A DNA stretch of 64,000 bases, from assembly GCA_016794465.1 (NCBI GenBank), contig JAEUKA010000030.1, positions 26,330 to 90,329 of the forward strand, given 5' to 3'. The stretch comes from Myxococcales bacterium (GTDB lineage Bacteria; Myxococcota_A; Polyangia; Palsa-1104; JAEUJZ01). A model generated the notes under the pieces. The model ran no database searches and was not told the DNA's origin. It was given only the letters and a program-made list of their open reading frames with translations. How positions within the stretch are numbered: position 1 is the stretch's first letter; every line of letters starts with the position of its first letter. The translations under genes and the position numbers were made by a program. Below, in pieces: positions 11,434 through 20,453 of the stretch.

Positions 11434-11441
11434 CATAGGTC

Positions 11442-12653
11442 CTATGGCTCGTACCGGAGCACTTGTTCGCCCAGCCGCAAGATGTCGCCGGGCAGGATAT
11501 CGCGATCACCGCGTAGCCGCACGTAGGTTCCGTTCGATGAATTCTGGTCTTCTAAGCGTACTTTACCCCCGACCCGAGAAACCAGAGCATGCCGCCGAGA
11601 CATGTATTCATCGTCGGGAAAAACCACGTCGCCTTCTTCGCGGCCTAGCAAAATTTCAGCGCGGCTTAGATGCCAGATGTCCCGGCTCACGGCTGCCGTC
11701 GTAAGCTGGCGCAGTCGTCCCCACGATTCGCGTGGAATGCTTCCCAACACACGCACCCCCTGTTCGCTCACCGCAGGCAGGTCACGCTCGTCGCTGGAGA
11801 GCAGCTCGAAGCGGATCAGCTCGCGGCCCACGAAGAAGACATCGCCAGCTTGCAGCTCATGTGGCTCACGAAGCTGCAAGAACACGCCATTTACTTGATC
11901 GAGCGGCCGCACCCGCACACTGCCCGCACTCACGGAAATTCGCGCGTGACGCGGCGCCAGATAGGGATCGTCGGCCAAGCAGCGGTGGGTGGCGCGACCC
12001 AGGTCGCAGGTTTCACCGCTCAACGAGATCACTTCACCGTCACTGCCATCCCGCCGCAGCAGGACAAATCGACCTCGCAGACCGCCCTTGTCGCGCGCCG
12101 AAGACGGCTCCGGGCTGGCAGCCCGTGGTGGCGCTACAGCTGGGGCAGGACTGGGCAGCGGGGCTTTGGGCGGCTCACTTACGCGGCGCGGCGTGACCGG
12201 CCGATTGGCTGTCTCGGGGATGATGCGATTGCCGCAGTGCTGACAGTACATAAAGCCCGCTGGCGTCGGATGACCACAGTGCCCGCAGGCGATCTTGGTC
12301 TGTGGCTGGCGCTTTAAGTTCAGGTTCTGGCCACAGCTGCGACAAAACGAGACGGCGATCGGGTTCATCGTGCCGCAGCTCTCGCACGCGGCGTGATCGC
12401 TTGCGGCGACCTGCGGCAGAGCGGGCAGCCGATCTTCGTGGGCCAGGGCCGGGCTGCGATCGGGCACGACAGCTTCGGGCTCCGAAGACACCATGGGAAT
12501 TGCCGCGCCGGCCGCTTGGCCAACACTGCCAGCGACTGCGCTCGCCGGGCCACCAACCAAGGCGCTAGCCTGGCTGCCTACCGACCTGCCGCAGTCCTGA
12601 CAGAACAGCGCGCCGTCTCGATTGGCTTTTCCGCAGTTCTTACACCGTGCCAT
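11442..12653 (-). CDS. Zinc-ribbon protein with two FHA domains
   Basis: A 403-residue soluble protein. The N-terminal half carries three zinc-ribbon pairs (CKNCGKANRDGALFCQDCG, CESCG...FCRSCG, CGHCG...YCQHCG) spaced by Pro/Ala-rich linkers. Two FHA domains follow: one at about 195-285 (DLGRATHRCLADDPYLAPRH) and one at about 320-403 (LLGREEGDVVFPDDEYMSRRH, then NSSNGTYVRL). FHA domains bind phosphothreonine. The second keeps the GR, SxxH and NG residues of a binding-competent domain, while the first has APRH and looks less canonical. It is the first gene of an operon with the PP2C phosphatase, which suggests an adaptor for Ser/Thr phosphorylation. The upstream 178 bp is shared with the divergent lipoprotein gene. 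Confidence 0.88.
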   Translation of the reverse strand: MARCKNCGKANRDGALFCQDCGRSVGSQASALVGGPASAVAGSVGQAAGAAIPMVSSEPEAVVPDRSPALAHEDRLPALPQVAASDHAACESCGTMNPIAVSFCRSCGQNLNLKRQPQTKIACGHCGHPTPAGFMYCQHCGNRIIPETANRPVTPRRVSEPPKAPLPSPAPAVAPPRAASPEPSSARDKGGLRGRFVLLRRDGSDGEVISLSGETCDLGRATHRCLADDPYLAPRHARISVSAGSVRVRPLDQVNGVFLQLREPHELQAGDVFFVGRELIRFELLSSDERDLPAVSEQGVRVLGSIPRESWGRLRQLTTAAVSRDIWHLSRAEILLGREEGDVVFPDDEYMSRRHALVSRVGGKVRLEDQNSSNGTYVRLRGDRDILPGDILRLGEQVLRYEP

Positions 12654-12831
12654 CGCGAGGTAACCGGGATCTTGCTCTCCCTATATTAACTAGAGAGAGA
12701 AGGGGCGAGCCAAGCCCAAAATCCGGGTTTACCGCGCCCCGCCCCAAAATATTCCCAAGGACCTGCATAAGGGATGCGGCGTGGGGCTGTTTACAGCGCG
12801 TCCTAAGGTGCGCTAAAACCTCTATCCCTAC

Positions 12832-13668
12832 ATGAGTCGAAGCGCACAGGATGGAAGCTCTGCCCAGCGTAACTTTGTGCGCGATGGGCGATTTGTCGAC
12901 GAGACAAGGGAAACAGGTCGGGCCGGGCGAAACCCTCGCAAGCGGGCTCGTCCAAGCGGGCTTTACCGAGGGTGTATTGGCCGACTTGGCGTGCTCGGCC
13001 TGGGACTTTTGCTGTTGGGAGGGCTGGCTGGCTGTCTTGGGCCGGTTGCCAAGGCGCCGTATGCGCGACGGCTCGGCTCAGGACTTATGGGCAGCTTGCT
13101 GGGGCCGTTTGACGGTCAGGTGATCGATCAGAGCACTGGGAGCCCGCTGGCCAGCGCGTTGGTCGTAGGGACGTGGGCGTTTCAAGAAACCGGCGGCATG
13201 GCCACGCCCGAGTCCTCGTATACCGAGACGGTGGTCACCGGCAGCGATGGCAGCTACGCGCTTCCGAGCTTGCCGACAGGACGACAGTTTGCCGGGCTGC
13301 TGCGTCGTTTCACGCTGATTGTCTACAAGGCCGGTTTTGTTGGATATCGGTCGGATCTGCGCTTCGATGATCGCTCGCCACGGCACGACTTTGTGCAGCG
13401 CGGCAACATGGTGCGGCTCGATCGCTTCCCGCAAGGGGAGTCGCATGTCCGTCACTTGGTGTTTCTGGGCGGCGGGCCCGTGCTGCGTGGGGCGGCGCAG
13501 GCCGAGATCATCCAAGCCTCGCTAGAGCTTCAAGAGACGGCGCCTCAGCTGGCCGAGGAGCAGCCGGCTCCACCCAGTCCTGCGACGACTGCGCCACCGA
13601 CTGAGCCCGTGATGAATCCGGCGGCTCCCCTGGCTCCGGCTGGTGTGTCGCTGCGGGAAGGAAGTTGA
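12832..13668 (+). CDS. Lipoprotein with carboxypeptidase-regulatory-like domain
   Basis: A 278-residue exported lipoprotein. A hydrophobic segment ending in the lipobox LLGGLAGC (Cys68) is preceded by an unusually long Arg-rich N-terminus of about 50 residues. The ATG at 12832 has no ribosome site, so the real start may be an internal codon such as GTG at 12991. After the Cys, a beta-sandwich resembling carboxypeptidase-regulatory or transthyretin-like repeats is visible (GQVIDQSTGSPLASALVV, SDGSYALPSLPTG), ending in a Pro/Ala-rich tail. It probably sits on the outer membrane. The next gene begins 8 bp after its stop, so the two are likely cotranscribed. Confidence 0.75.
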   Translation: MSRSAQDGSSAQRNFVRDGRFVDETRETGRAGRNPRKRARPSGLYRGCIGRLGVLGLGLLLLGGLAGCLGPVAKAPYARRLGSGLMGSLLGPFDGQVIDQSTGSPLASALVVGTWAFQETGGMATPESSYTETVVTGSDGSYALPSLPTGRQFAGLLRRFTLIVYKAGFVGYRSDLRFDDRSPRHDFVQRGNMVRLDRFPQGESHVRHLVFLGGGPVLRGAAQAEIIQASLELQETAPQLAEEQPAPPSPATTAPPTEPVMNPAAPLAPAGVSLREGS

Positions 13669-13676
13669 AGTTTTCG

Positions 13677-15155
13677 ATGCGTCCATCTCGACGTTGGAAC
13701 GGGGCGCTGGCCCTGACTGCTGCGGTGGTCACGACATCGCCGGCCCTCGGCTATGAGGGTTCGACGACGCTGGCGGGGCTGACCGAGCAAGCGGCCATGA
13801 GCTCGCGACTGCATCGCCGGGTGGTCGAGCGCTTTGCCCTGTCCTTGGGCATCTTTGAGCCGCTGCAGCTCGATCCGGTGCAGCTGTCCGAGGATCGCGC
13901 GCGCAACCTGTTTGTGCGGCTGCGGGCGCTCGATGCGGGTCAAGGGCATGCGCCCGAGCTGCTGCCACGCAAGACCGGTCAGAACCTGGCCGCGCTGCGT
14001 CAGCATGTCCTGGGCTGGCTGGCGGCGGGAGCGGTGCTGGAAACCCATCCGGCGCTGCGGGTTCGTCACCACTTTGTCGATGGCAAGACGGGCCGAGGCC
14101 TGCGGCGCCAGCCGGGTGTGACGGCGATGGCAGCGTCGGCGGACTCGGTGGAGCAAGGGATCTCGACGGTGAGGCAGCTGCTCTCGGGGGCGGCAATGGA
14201 TGGCACGGGACTGGCGGCGCCCGACTGGATCGAGTCGCCCGACAACGATCTGGGGCTGTCCACGTTTGTGGATGCCTATGAGCGGGCGGTGACGGCGGAG
14301 ACGGCGACAGCTCGGGAGACGGCGCTGGTGGAAGTGCTCCTGTCGGCGGGGGCGATGCTGGCTGTACTGGAGCAGACCGGAGATCCGGCCTACGTACACA
14401 ATGATCTGGGGGCGGTGCTGGCGGGTCCGTTTGCCCATCAGGTTGCCGAGCGCTATGGCCGAGCGGGCGTGCCGGCTCCCGATGCCAAGCTACAGCCCGA
14501 TCCGCCGCAGCGCTTTCGCGAGCTTCTGTTCGATGGCAAAGGCGGTGGGCTGGCGGAGCGAACGGCGAGTCGGTTCCTATCGGTGGGCTCGATCACGCGG
14601 GCAGCGGTACCGACTGGGACGAAGCTCATCGGCAGCGGTGGTTATCTGTCGACACCGACGCTCAAGCACTGGCTGGCGTGGGCCGAGCGGCCAGCGCTTG
14701 TAGAAGGCGGGCGAGCGCCAGCGGCGTTGTTTTTGGATGATCGCTGCTTTGCGGACTACGCGAGCGTGCTGCTGCCCGAGGTAGGCAAGTTCGCACAGGT
14801 AGGACTCGACTTCTTGCTGCGGGGCGATCTGCGGCTGTCGCTGACGAGTGATTCGGCGCTGCAGGTCAAGCTTCTCGACGAGCAGCTGGGCAGTGGCACG
14901 CTGACGGTTTTGGGCGAAAAAGCCTCGGGTGAGCGGCAGGTGCTGAAGTCGGTGTCAACGCTGCCGTCGCGTCCGGGTGTGCTTGGCTCGGTGCCGCTGG
15001 GTGAGGAAGCGCTGAAAGACCTCGTGCGGCTGGTGGTGCTGTGGAAAGGGCGCGATCATCACAACCAGCCGCTCCTCACCTCGGCTCAGTTGGGACTGCG
15101 CAAGGCCGAAGCTGCCCCGACCGTGACGCCGGCCCCCGAAGCGGCGACCGAGTAG
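13677..15155 (+). CDS. Exported protein, distant zinc-dependent phospholipase C/S1-P1 nuclease-like fold (tentative)
   Basis: A 492-residue protein with a Sec signal peptide (RRWNGALALTAAVVTTSPALG). A TTG 12 bases upstream is an alternative start; GGAAGGAAG precedes both. Segments such as VLGWLAAGAVLETHP, RVRHHFVDGKTGRGL and LEQTGDPAYVHNDL resemble, in order and spacing, the helical zinc-dependent phospholipase C-like proteins common in myxobacteria, where the last block usually reads HLLQDMxxPAHVRND. Here some of the expected metal-binding His/Asp residues are absent, so catalysis is doubtful. The C-terminal 250 residues are not recognised. The fold call rests on pattern memory only. It probably forms an operon with the preceding lipoprotein. 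Confidence 0.55.
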   Translation: MRPSRRWNGALALTAAVVTTSPALGYEGSTTLAGLTEQAAMSSRLHRRVVERFALSLGIFEPLQLDPVQLSEDRARNLFVRLRALDAGQGHAPELLPRKTGQNLAALRQHVLGWLAAGAVLETHPALRVRHHFVDGKTGRGLRRQPGVTAMAASADSVEQGISTVRQLLSGAAMDGTGLAAPDWIESPDNDLGLSTFVDAYERAVTAETATARETALVEVLLSAGAMLAVLEQTGDPAYVHNDLGAVLAGPFAHQVAERYGRAGVPAPDAKLQPDPPQRFRELLFDGKGGGLAERTASRFLSVGSITRAAVPTGTKLIGSGGYLSTPTLKHWLAWAERPALVEGGRAPAALFLDDRCFADYASVLLPEVGKFAQVGLDFLLRGDLRLSLTSDSALQVKLLDEQLGSGTLTVLGEKASGERQVLKSVSTLPSRPGVLGSVPLGEEALKDLVRLVVLWKGRDHHNQPLLTSAQLGLRKAEAAPTVTPAPEAATE

Positions 15156-15182
15156 CTGCTGCCGACGGCGGTTTCCTGGCGC

Positions 15183-17405
15183 TTACTTTTCGAGGTCGCT
15201 GGCCAGCTCGGGCAGGTGATTCGAGGCAACGCCCCAGCGCGACTTTTTCCACTGACCTTGATAGGCCATCCAGATGCCCATCGCGTCGGTGACAAAGCGC
15301 AGCGCCAGCGGCTCGGTCTGCGTTAGCTCACGCTGCTCACCGGGATCTTCCTGGCCGTCGTAGAGCTTGACCTGCCCCGAGCCGCCGACCCACAGCTTGT
15401 AGCGACCGAGCCGCATCACATGCGCCAGCTCATACTGACTGGCAATTGCGGGGCGCGGATAGCCCTGGCCAATGCCCTGCGCGAGCCGAATCAGCGACTC
15501 ACCTTGCACGTCTTTGGGAATCGGCTGCCCAAACGCCTCGGCCATCGTCGGGAGAAGATCGACCAGCTCGGCGCCTTCCTCGACGACCTTGCCACCGGGA
15601 AACAGCGGCGGGTAGTAGATCCACAGCGGGATGTGAATCAGCTCTTGGCGCAGCGACTGGCCGTGACCGATGCGACCGTGATCCCAGAACTCCTCGCCGT
15701 GATCCGAGGTGTAGATGATCATCGTGTCGTTTTCGTGCCCGGTCTGCTTGAGCAGCTCCAGCAGCTTGCCGAAGTGATGATCGTTATAGGAAATGTCGCA
15801 CTCGTAGAGCGCCAGCACCCGCTGCCGGTCGCGCGCCGTCACCGTCAGCTGCCCCGCGACGATCTTGTCGAGCTGCGGGTCCATGCAGCCTTTGACAAAC
15901 GGCCCGTTATACGGCGTCGGATCGTACTTCGAGATCCACGGCTCATAGGCCCGCCACGACACGTGCGCGTCGATGGTACCAAGGTACAGAAAGAACGGCT
16001 TCGACTTGCCCGGCCCCTTTTCCAGGAACTGCTTGGCGTCACCGACCAGCTCGGCGCTCTTGAGCCCGCCGCCCTCGTGGATGTGGTTGCGCAGCAGATC
16101 CCAGCCGTCGCCAAAACCCCAGCGCTTGGTGATGTAGCCGTTGGCGATGTGCGCGATGGTGTAGAGCCCGGCTTGCTTCATGACCTCGGGGATGATCGTC
16201 AAGCTGTCGGGCAGTACCGCCTTGTCGGAGATGAACTTGTGCGTCGCCGGATACAGGCCGGTAAACAGCGAGGCGTGACTGACCCGCGACTCATTGCCCT
16301 GCGAGTAGGCGACGGCAAAGCGCGTCGCTTTTTTGGAAAACTCATCGAGCACCGGCGTCTCGACGCGTGAGTGCTTGTTCCACAGCCGGAACTTGTCGGC
16401 GCGGGTGTCATCGGCCAGCCAAAAGACGACGTTGCGCGGCTTGTCCACTTTGCGCGGCTGCGGCGCGGAACCGGCGGTCAGAAGCTGCGCCCGATCGAGC
16501 GCTATCCGATCACAAGAGCCCTCGGCGCGCAGTCCGATGCGGCGAATCTCCCCCGCTTGGCCCCCGAGCGAAACAGGCGAGCCATCGAGGCTGACCGGCT
16601 GAGCCTGGCCGCGCTTGTCGGGCTGTGGACCATCGACCGTCACTTTCAGCGAACAAGCCCCCGCTTCTCCTTTGAGAGACAGCGCGCCGCCTTTGGGAAT
16701 GAACGCGTAGTAGTGCAGCGCTCCGCCACCCGGAATCAGCAACCGACTGCCATCGGAGATCTTCGGAACCGACGCGCCGGCCGCTGGAGTATGTCCACCT
16801 ACCTGCACCCACTCGACAGCCGCTGCCGCTTTGTGCGACGCCCCGCCCGCAAGTGCAAAGGTTCCGCTCTGCGCAAAGGTCAGGCTCAAGGTGTTTTCAC
16901 CAGCCCGCAGCGAGTCCGCCGGCAGCGGCACCGTGACCAGCTGCCAGCCTTCCGAAAGCGGCACCGCCACACTGCTCTTGCCAGAAACGCTGATCTTCAG
17001 CGACGACTTGGTTGGGCTCTTGAGCGAAAGGTAGACCACTTGGTTTGCCGCTTGGCCGCTGTGCAGCGGAACTTGCAGCTTGGCTGCGGTCGCGGGCAGA
17101 GTGACGCGCTTGCCATCGACCTCTGCACGCAGCCGCCACGAGGGGGTTGGCCGGCCAAAGTGAACGTAGCGAGCAAAGCCAGCCGATCCACCGAGTAGCA
17201 GCAGGCCTCCGCGCGCTTCGATGTGCGCCAAGGTTCGGTTGGCATAGAGATCGAAGACCGGATGGGAAGGCTCGGGAGCCGCTGCCTGACCAAAGGAATC
17301 CGAGGTAGTTAGGAGCTGGGCCAGGCACAAGAGCCATGGCCAGCGTCGACGATCAGCACTCAACTTCGCTGTCCTCCAAAAATAGTTCGCGCGGCGGAGG
17401 AACAT
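15183..17405 (-). CDS. Exported sulfatase-superfamily protein with altered catalytic motif
   Basis: A 740-residue protein with an N-terminal signal sequence (WPWLLCLAQLLTTSDSFG) after a longish charged lead. Residues about 50-310 are beta-rich and may form jelly-roll modules. From about 323 an alkaline-phosphatase/sulfatase fold begins: NVVFWLADDTRAD (metal-binding Asp332/Asp333), SRVSHASLFTGLYP (373-386), DAHVSW, and TSDHGEEFWDHG. In active sulfatases the nucleophile segment is C/S-x-P-S-R; here it is Ser373-Arg-Val-Ser-His, so the Pro and Arg needed for formylglycine conversion are replaced. It could be a Ser-dependent phospho- or sulfo-transferase/hydrolase or an inactive binding protein. 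It is convergent with the preceding gene and divergent from the POT transporter. Confidence 0.85.
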   Translation of the reverse strand: MFLRRANYFWRTAKLSADRRRWPWLLCLAQLLTTSDSFGQAAAPEPSHPVFDLYANRTLAHIEARGGLLLLGGSAGFARYVHFGRPTPSWRLRAEVDGKRVTLPATAAKLQVPLHSGQAANQVVYLSLKSPTKSSLKISVSGKSSVAVPLSEGWQLVTVPLPADSLRAGENTLSLTFAQSGTFALAGGASHKAAAAVEWVQVGGHTPAAGASVPKISDGSRLLIPGGGALHYYAFIPKGGALSLKGEAGACSLKVTVDGPQPDKRGQAQPVSLDGSPVSLGGQAGEIRRIGLRAEGSCDRIALDRAQLLTAGSAPQPRKVDKPRNVVFWLADDTRADKFRLWNKHSRVETPVLDEFSKKATRFAVAYSQGNESRVSHASLFTGLYPATHKFISDKAVLPDSLTIIPEVMKQAGLYTIAHIANGYITKRWGFGDGWDLLRNHIHEGGGLKSAELVGDAKQFLEKGPGKSKPFFLYLGTIDAHVSWRAYEPWISKYDPTPYNGPFVKGCMDPQLDKIVAGQLTVTARDRQRVLALYECDISYNDHHFGKLLELLKQTGHENDTMIIYTSDHGEEFWDHGRIGHGQSLRQELIHIPLWIYYPPLFPGGKVVEEGAELVDLLPTMAEAFGQPIPKDVQGESLIRLAQGIGQGYPRPAIASQYELAHVMRLGRYKLWVGGSGQVKLYDGQEDPGEQRELTQTEPLALRFVTDAMGIWMAYQGQWKKSRWGVASNHLPELASDLEK

Positions 17406-17571
17406 ACACGCAGGAGCCGCCGAAAACCAAGAAGAGGGGACACAGCATGCTTGCCAGCTGGTTGGAAACGCCCGGTGGCTGGGGAGTTCCTCGTCTCATC
17501 GAATTCGGATGGTGAGGGATTTTAGGGCTTTACAAGGTCCCCGGGGCTATTGCCAAATGAGAGGTACCTAA

Positions 17572-18945
17572 ATGGCGAGCAAGCATCCGCGCGGCCTTTA
17601 CGTACTTTTCTTCACGGAGATGTGGGAGCGGTTCGGCTTCTATTTGATGCTGGCCCTGTTCACGCTGTACCTGACCGAGCATCTCAAGATGACGGAGGCG
17701 GAAGCCTCGAGCATCTACGGCGGGTACATGTTCTTTGTGTACCTGACCCCGTTCTTCGGCGGTCTTTTGGCGGACCGGATCTTCGGTTACACCCGGGCCA
17801 TCTTGAGCGGAGCGGCGCTGCTCGGCGCAGGGTACTTGGTGTTTTCGATCCAGAATCAGACCGCGTTTTACGCCGCACTGTTTCTGATGATCATCGGAAA
17901 CGGTCTGTTTAAGCCCAACATCTCGACGCTGGTTGGCAACCTGTATCCTCAGGGAGATTCCCGTCGGGACTCGGCGTTTTCGATTTTTTATATGGGCATC
18001 AACCTGGGTGCTCTGTTTGCCGGTCCGGTGGGCGAGTTCATGCGCACCAAGTTTGGCTGGTCGCTGGCGTTTGCGACGGCTGGCGTGGGCATGGCCTTTT
18101 CCTTTGTGATCTTTGCGGCGCTGCGGAAGCATGTCACGCTCGGCGACACGCGCTCGTCGGTGGCTGCGGTGCTGGATATGCCGCTCCCAGCCGAGTACGA
18201 AGACCGTCCCGACCCGCCTGCCGTCGAGCGTCAGCGCATCATCGCCCTGACCGTCATGTGCTTGATCGTGATGTTCTTCTGGATGGCGTTTCACCAGAAC
18301 GGCACCTCGCTGACCTTCTGGGCGCGAGACAACACCGACCGCACGCTGCACCTCGGCTCCTGGTCGTGGGAGATTCCGCCCGGCGTGTTTCAGGCCTTCA
18401 ACTCTGCCTTCATCATCCTCCTGACGCCGATCGTGGTTCGCTTCATGACGTGGCTACGGGCGCGCAACCTTGAGCCCAATACTCCGGCCAAGATTGGCAT
18501 TGGCATGATGCTGACCGCTGCGTCGTACGGCATCATGGTCATTGCTTCGTGGCTGGGTGGCGATCACGGCAAAGTCAGCATGGTCTGGCTGATTGGCTGT
18601 TACTTCGTGATCACGATTGCCGAGCTGTTCCTATCGCCGATGGGCCTGTCGATGGTGACCAAGCTGGCACCGCGTCGGATGACGGCGATGATGATGGGCG
18701 TCTGGTTTATTGCGACCGCGATTGGGAACTACCTCTCTGGCTTCATTGGTCGGTTCTGGAAGCCGTGGAAGCACTCCGAGTTCTTTACGCTGCTGGTCGT
18801 GACCTCGCTGCTGGCGGCGTGCTTGCTGGTGACCCAGTATCGTCGGCTCAAGGCAGCGATGCCGCCCGAAGGCCCGCTTGAAGACGACAAAAAACAGGCT
18901 GATCCCCAGCCGGCCGTAGCGGCAGTCGCTGACGCTGGCTACTAG
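17572..18945 (+). CDS. POT/PTR family proton-coupled oligopeptide transporter
   Basis: A 457-residue major-facilitator protein with about 12-14 helices. POT hallmarks are present: the N-terminal ExxER proton-coupling motif in TEMWERFGFYLMLALF, and the PTR signature GNGLFKPNISTLVGNLYPQG followed by RRDSAFSIFYMGINLGA. Family members import di- and tripeptides using the proton gradient. The ATG follows a weak GAGGTACCTAA ribosome site. It stands alone: the 166 bp upstream separates it from the divergent sulfatase-like gene and no companion peptidase is adjacent. Confidence 0.94.
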   Translation: MASKHPRGLYVLFFTEMWERFGFYLMLALFTLYLTEHLKMTEAEASSIYGGYMFFVYLTPFFGGLLADRIFGYTRAILSGAALLGAGYLVFSIQNQTAFYAALFLMIIGNGLFKPNISTLVGNLYPQGDSRRDSAFSIFYMGINLGALFAGPVGEFMRTKFGWSLAFATAGVGMAFSFVIFAALRKHVTLGDTRSSVAAVLDMPLPAEYEDRPDPPAVERQRIIALTVMCLIVMFFWMAFHQNGTSLTFWARDNTDRTLHLGSWSWEIPPGVFQAFNSAFIILLTPIVVRFMTWLRARNLEPNTPAKIGIGMMLTAASYGIMVIASWLGGDHGKVSMVWLIGCYFVITIAELFLSPMGLSMVTKLAPRRMTAMMMGVWFIATAIGNYLSGFIGRFWKPWKHSEFFTLLVVTSLLAACLLVTQYRRLKAAMPPEGPLEDDKKQADPQPAVAAVADAGY

Positions 18946-19008
18946 TCCCGCTCCGAGGTCTTTTGCGCGGAGATCCTGGACCACTCCTCTTAAGGCTGGT
19001 GTGTCGCT

Positions 19009-20358
19009 GTGGCTTCCGTCGAAACAGTTGCCCTTGGAGTATCCTCCGGCGTCGTCGCTGATCGCTCGACCGAACAGTATGTGATCGGGCCGTTCCTGAA
19101 CCAGGGCGGCATGGCCACGGTGTTTCAGGGACGGCATATCGGTCGCACCGGGATCGCGACGCCGATTGTGCTCAAGCGACTGCGCTCCGAGCTGACCCAT
19201 GTTCCCGAGCTGCGCGGGCTGCTCCTGGCCGAGGCAGAGCTTCAGTCGCGACTGACCCATCCGTGCATTGTGAAGACGACCGATCTGGTGGTGCTCGACG
19301 GGGAGTACTACTTGGTGATGGAGTACGTGCGCGGCGGGGATCTGCAGCTGCTTCTGCGGCGGGCGCGGCGACGGGGTCAGCGGTTCTCGGCGGCGGCGGC
19401 GCTGTACATCGTGCGTGAAGTCCTGCAAGCGCTGGCCTATGCGCATGAGCTGCGGGACGCTTCGGGCCTGCCGCTTGGGCTGATTCATCGTGACATCTCG
19501 CCGGCCAATGTCCTGATCTCGGGTGACGGAGAAGTGAAGCTGTCGGACTTTGGAATCGCCCAGACCAAGGTGGTCGATTCAGGGACAGAGGGCCTGCGGC
19601 TGCGGGGCAAGGTCGGCTATATGTCGCCTGAGCAAGCGCGGCAGGAGGAGCTGGATGCGCGCTCAGATCTGTTCTCGCTTGGCACGGTCTTGTATGAGCT
19701 GCTGACCGCGAAGCGACTGTTTGTGGGCCAGGATGGAGAGAGTGCCAGTCGGGTCTATGCGGCACCGATCGTGCCTCCCTCGACGCTGTGTGCGAGTCTT
19801 CCGCGTGAAGCCGATGAAGTGGTGCTGCGCGCGCTGCATCTGGACAAGACAGAGCGGCCCAAGACGGCGCTCAAGTGGTACGAGGAGCTGCGGGAGCTGT
19901 CGCGGCGTCATGGTCTGTGGATGGATCGGGCCGAGCTGGGGGCGCATCTGCGGAGTGTGCTCGGGGACGATCCAGAGTCGTGGCGGGTCTTGGAGGAGCG
20001 CTCGGGAACCGCGCAGATTCCTTCCTTTTTGGAGGAAGCGGATCTGTGGGAAGACAGAAGTGGCGATGGAACGATGGGAATCTCGGTGGTGAAGACGGTC
20101 GAGTTTGTGCCGCTCAAGCCAAGTGAGGTCGTGCTTCATCACTCCGAAGTGACCGCGCCGGTTCCGACCCAGCCGCAGGAGTCTGCCGTCTCGGGTGCGA
20201 TGCCGCAGACCGTGTCGTCCGCGCCGACGATGCGCATCGTGTCGACTGCGGCGCCATCGCGACTGCTCGACTCGCTGCGGATTCCGCTGGTGCGACTGCT
20301 GGTGTTTTCGGTGCTGTCGCTTCTGGCGGCGGCGCTGGTCTGGTTGCTGCTGCGATAG
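19009..20358 (+). CDS. Ser/Thr protein kinase with C-terminal membrane anchor
   Basis: A 449-residue eukaryote-like (Hanks-type) kinase starting at GTG. The kinase domain (about 24-310) has a Gly-rich loop (NQGGMATVFQG), catalytic Lys56 (VLKRL), HRDISPANVLI catalytic loop, DFGIAQ metal-binding motif and GKVGYMSPEQ activation-segment end. After a linker rich in Ser/Pro/Val, a single membrane helix ends the protein (LVRLLVFSVLSLLAAALVWLLL), with almost nothing outside the membrane, so no external sensor is present. HRDIS instead of HRDLK is common in myxobacterial kinases. Its substrates could include FHA-domain partners such as those at 9.5-12.7 kb, but nothing in the sequence proves that. Confidence 0.92.
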   Translation: MASVETVALGVSSGVVADRSTEQYVIGPFLNQGGMATVFQGRHIGRTGIATPIVLKRLRSELTHVPELRGLLLAEAELQSRLTHPCIVKTTDLVVLDGEYYLVMEYVRGGDLQLLLRRARRRGQRFSAAAALYIVREVLQALAYAHELRDASGLPLGLIHRDISPANVLISGDGEVKLSDFGIAQTKVVDSGTEGLRLRGKVGYMSPEQARQEELDARSDLFSLGTVLYELLTAKRLFVGQDGESASRVYAAPIVPPSTLCASLPREADEVVLRALHLDKTERPKTALKWYEELRELSRRHGLWMDRAELGAHLRSVLGDDPESWRVLEERSGTAQIPSFLEEADLWEDRSGDGTMGISVVKTVEFVPLKPSEVVLHHSEVTAPVPTQPQESAVSGAMPQTVSSAPTMRIVSTAAPSRLLDSLRIPLVRLLVFSVLSLLAAALVWLLLR

Positions 20359-20453
20359 GTGCTGTTCAGCGACGAGGGTGGCGACGTACTTCGCGTGACA
20401 GAGCCTTGTCCACCATGCCACCATAAGCGGATTCATCCCCGACTTGGTGCTTG

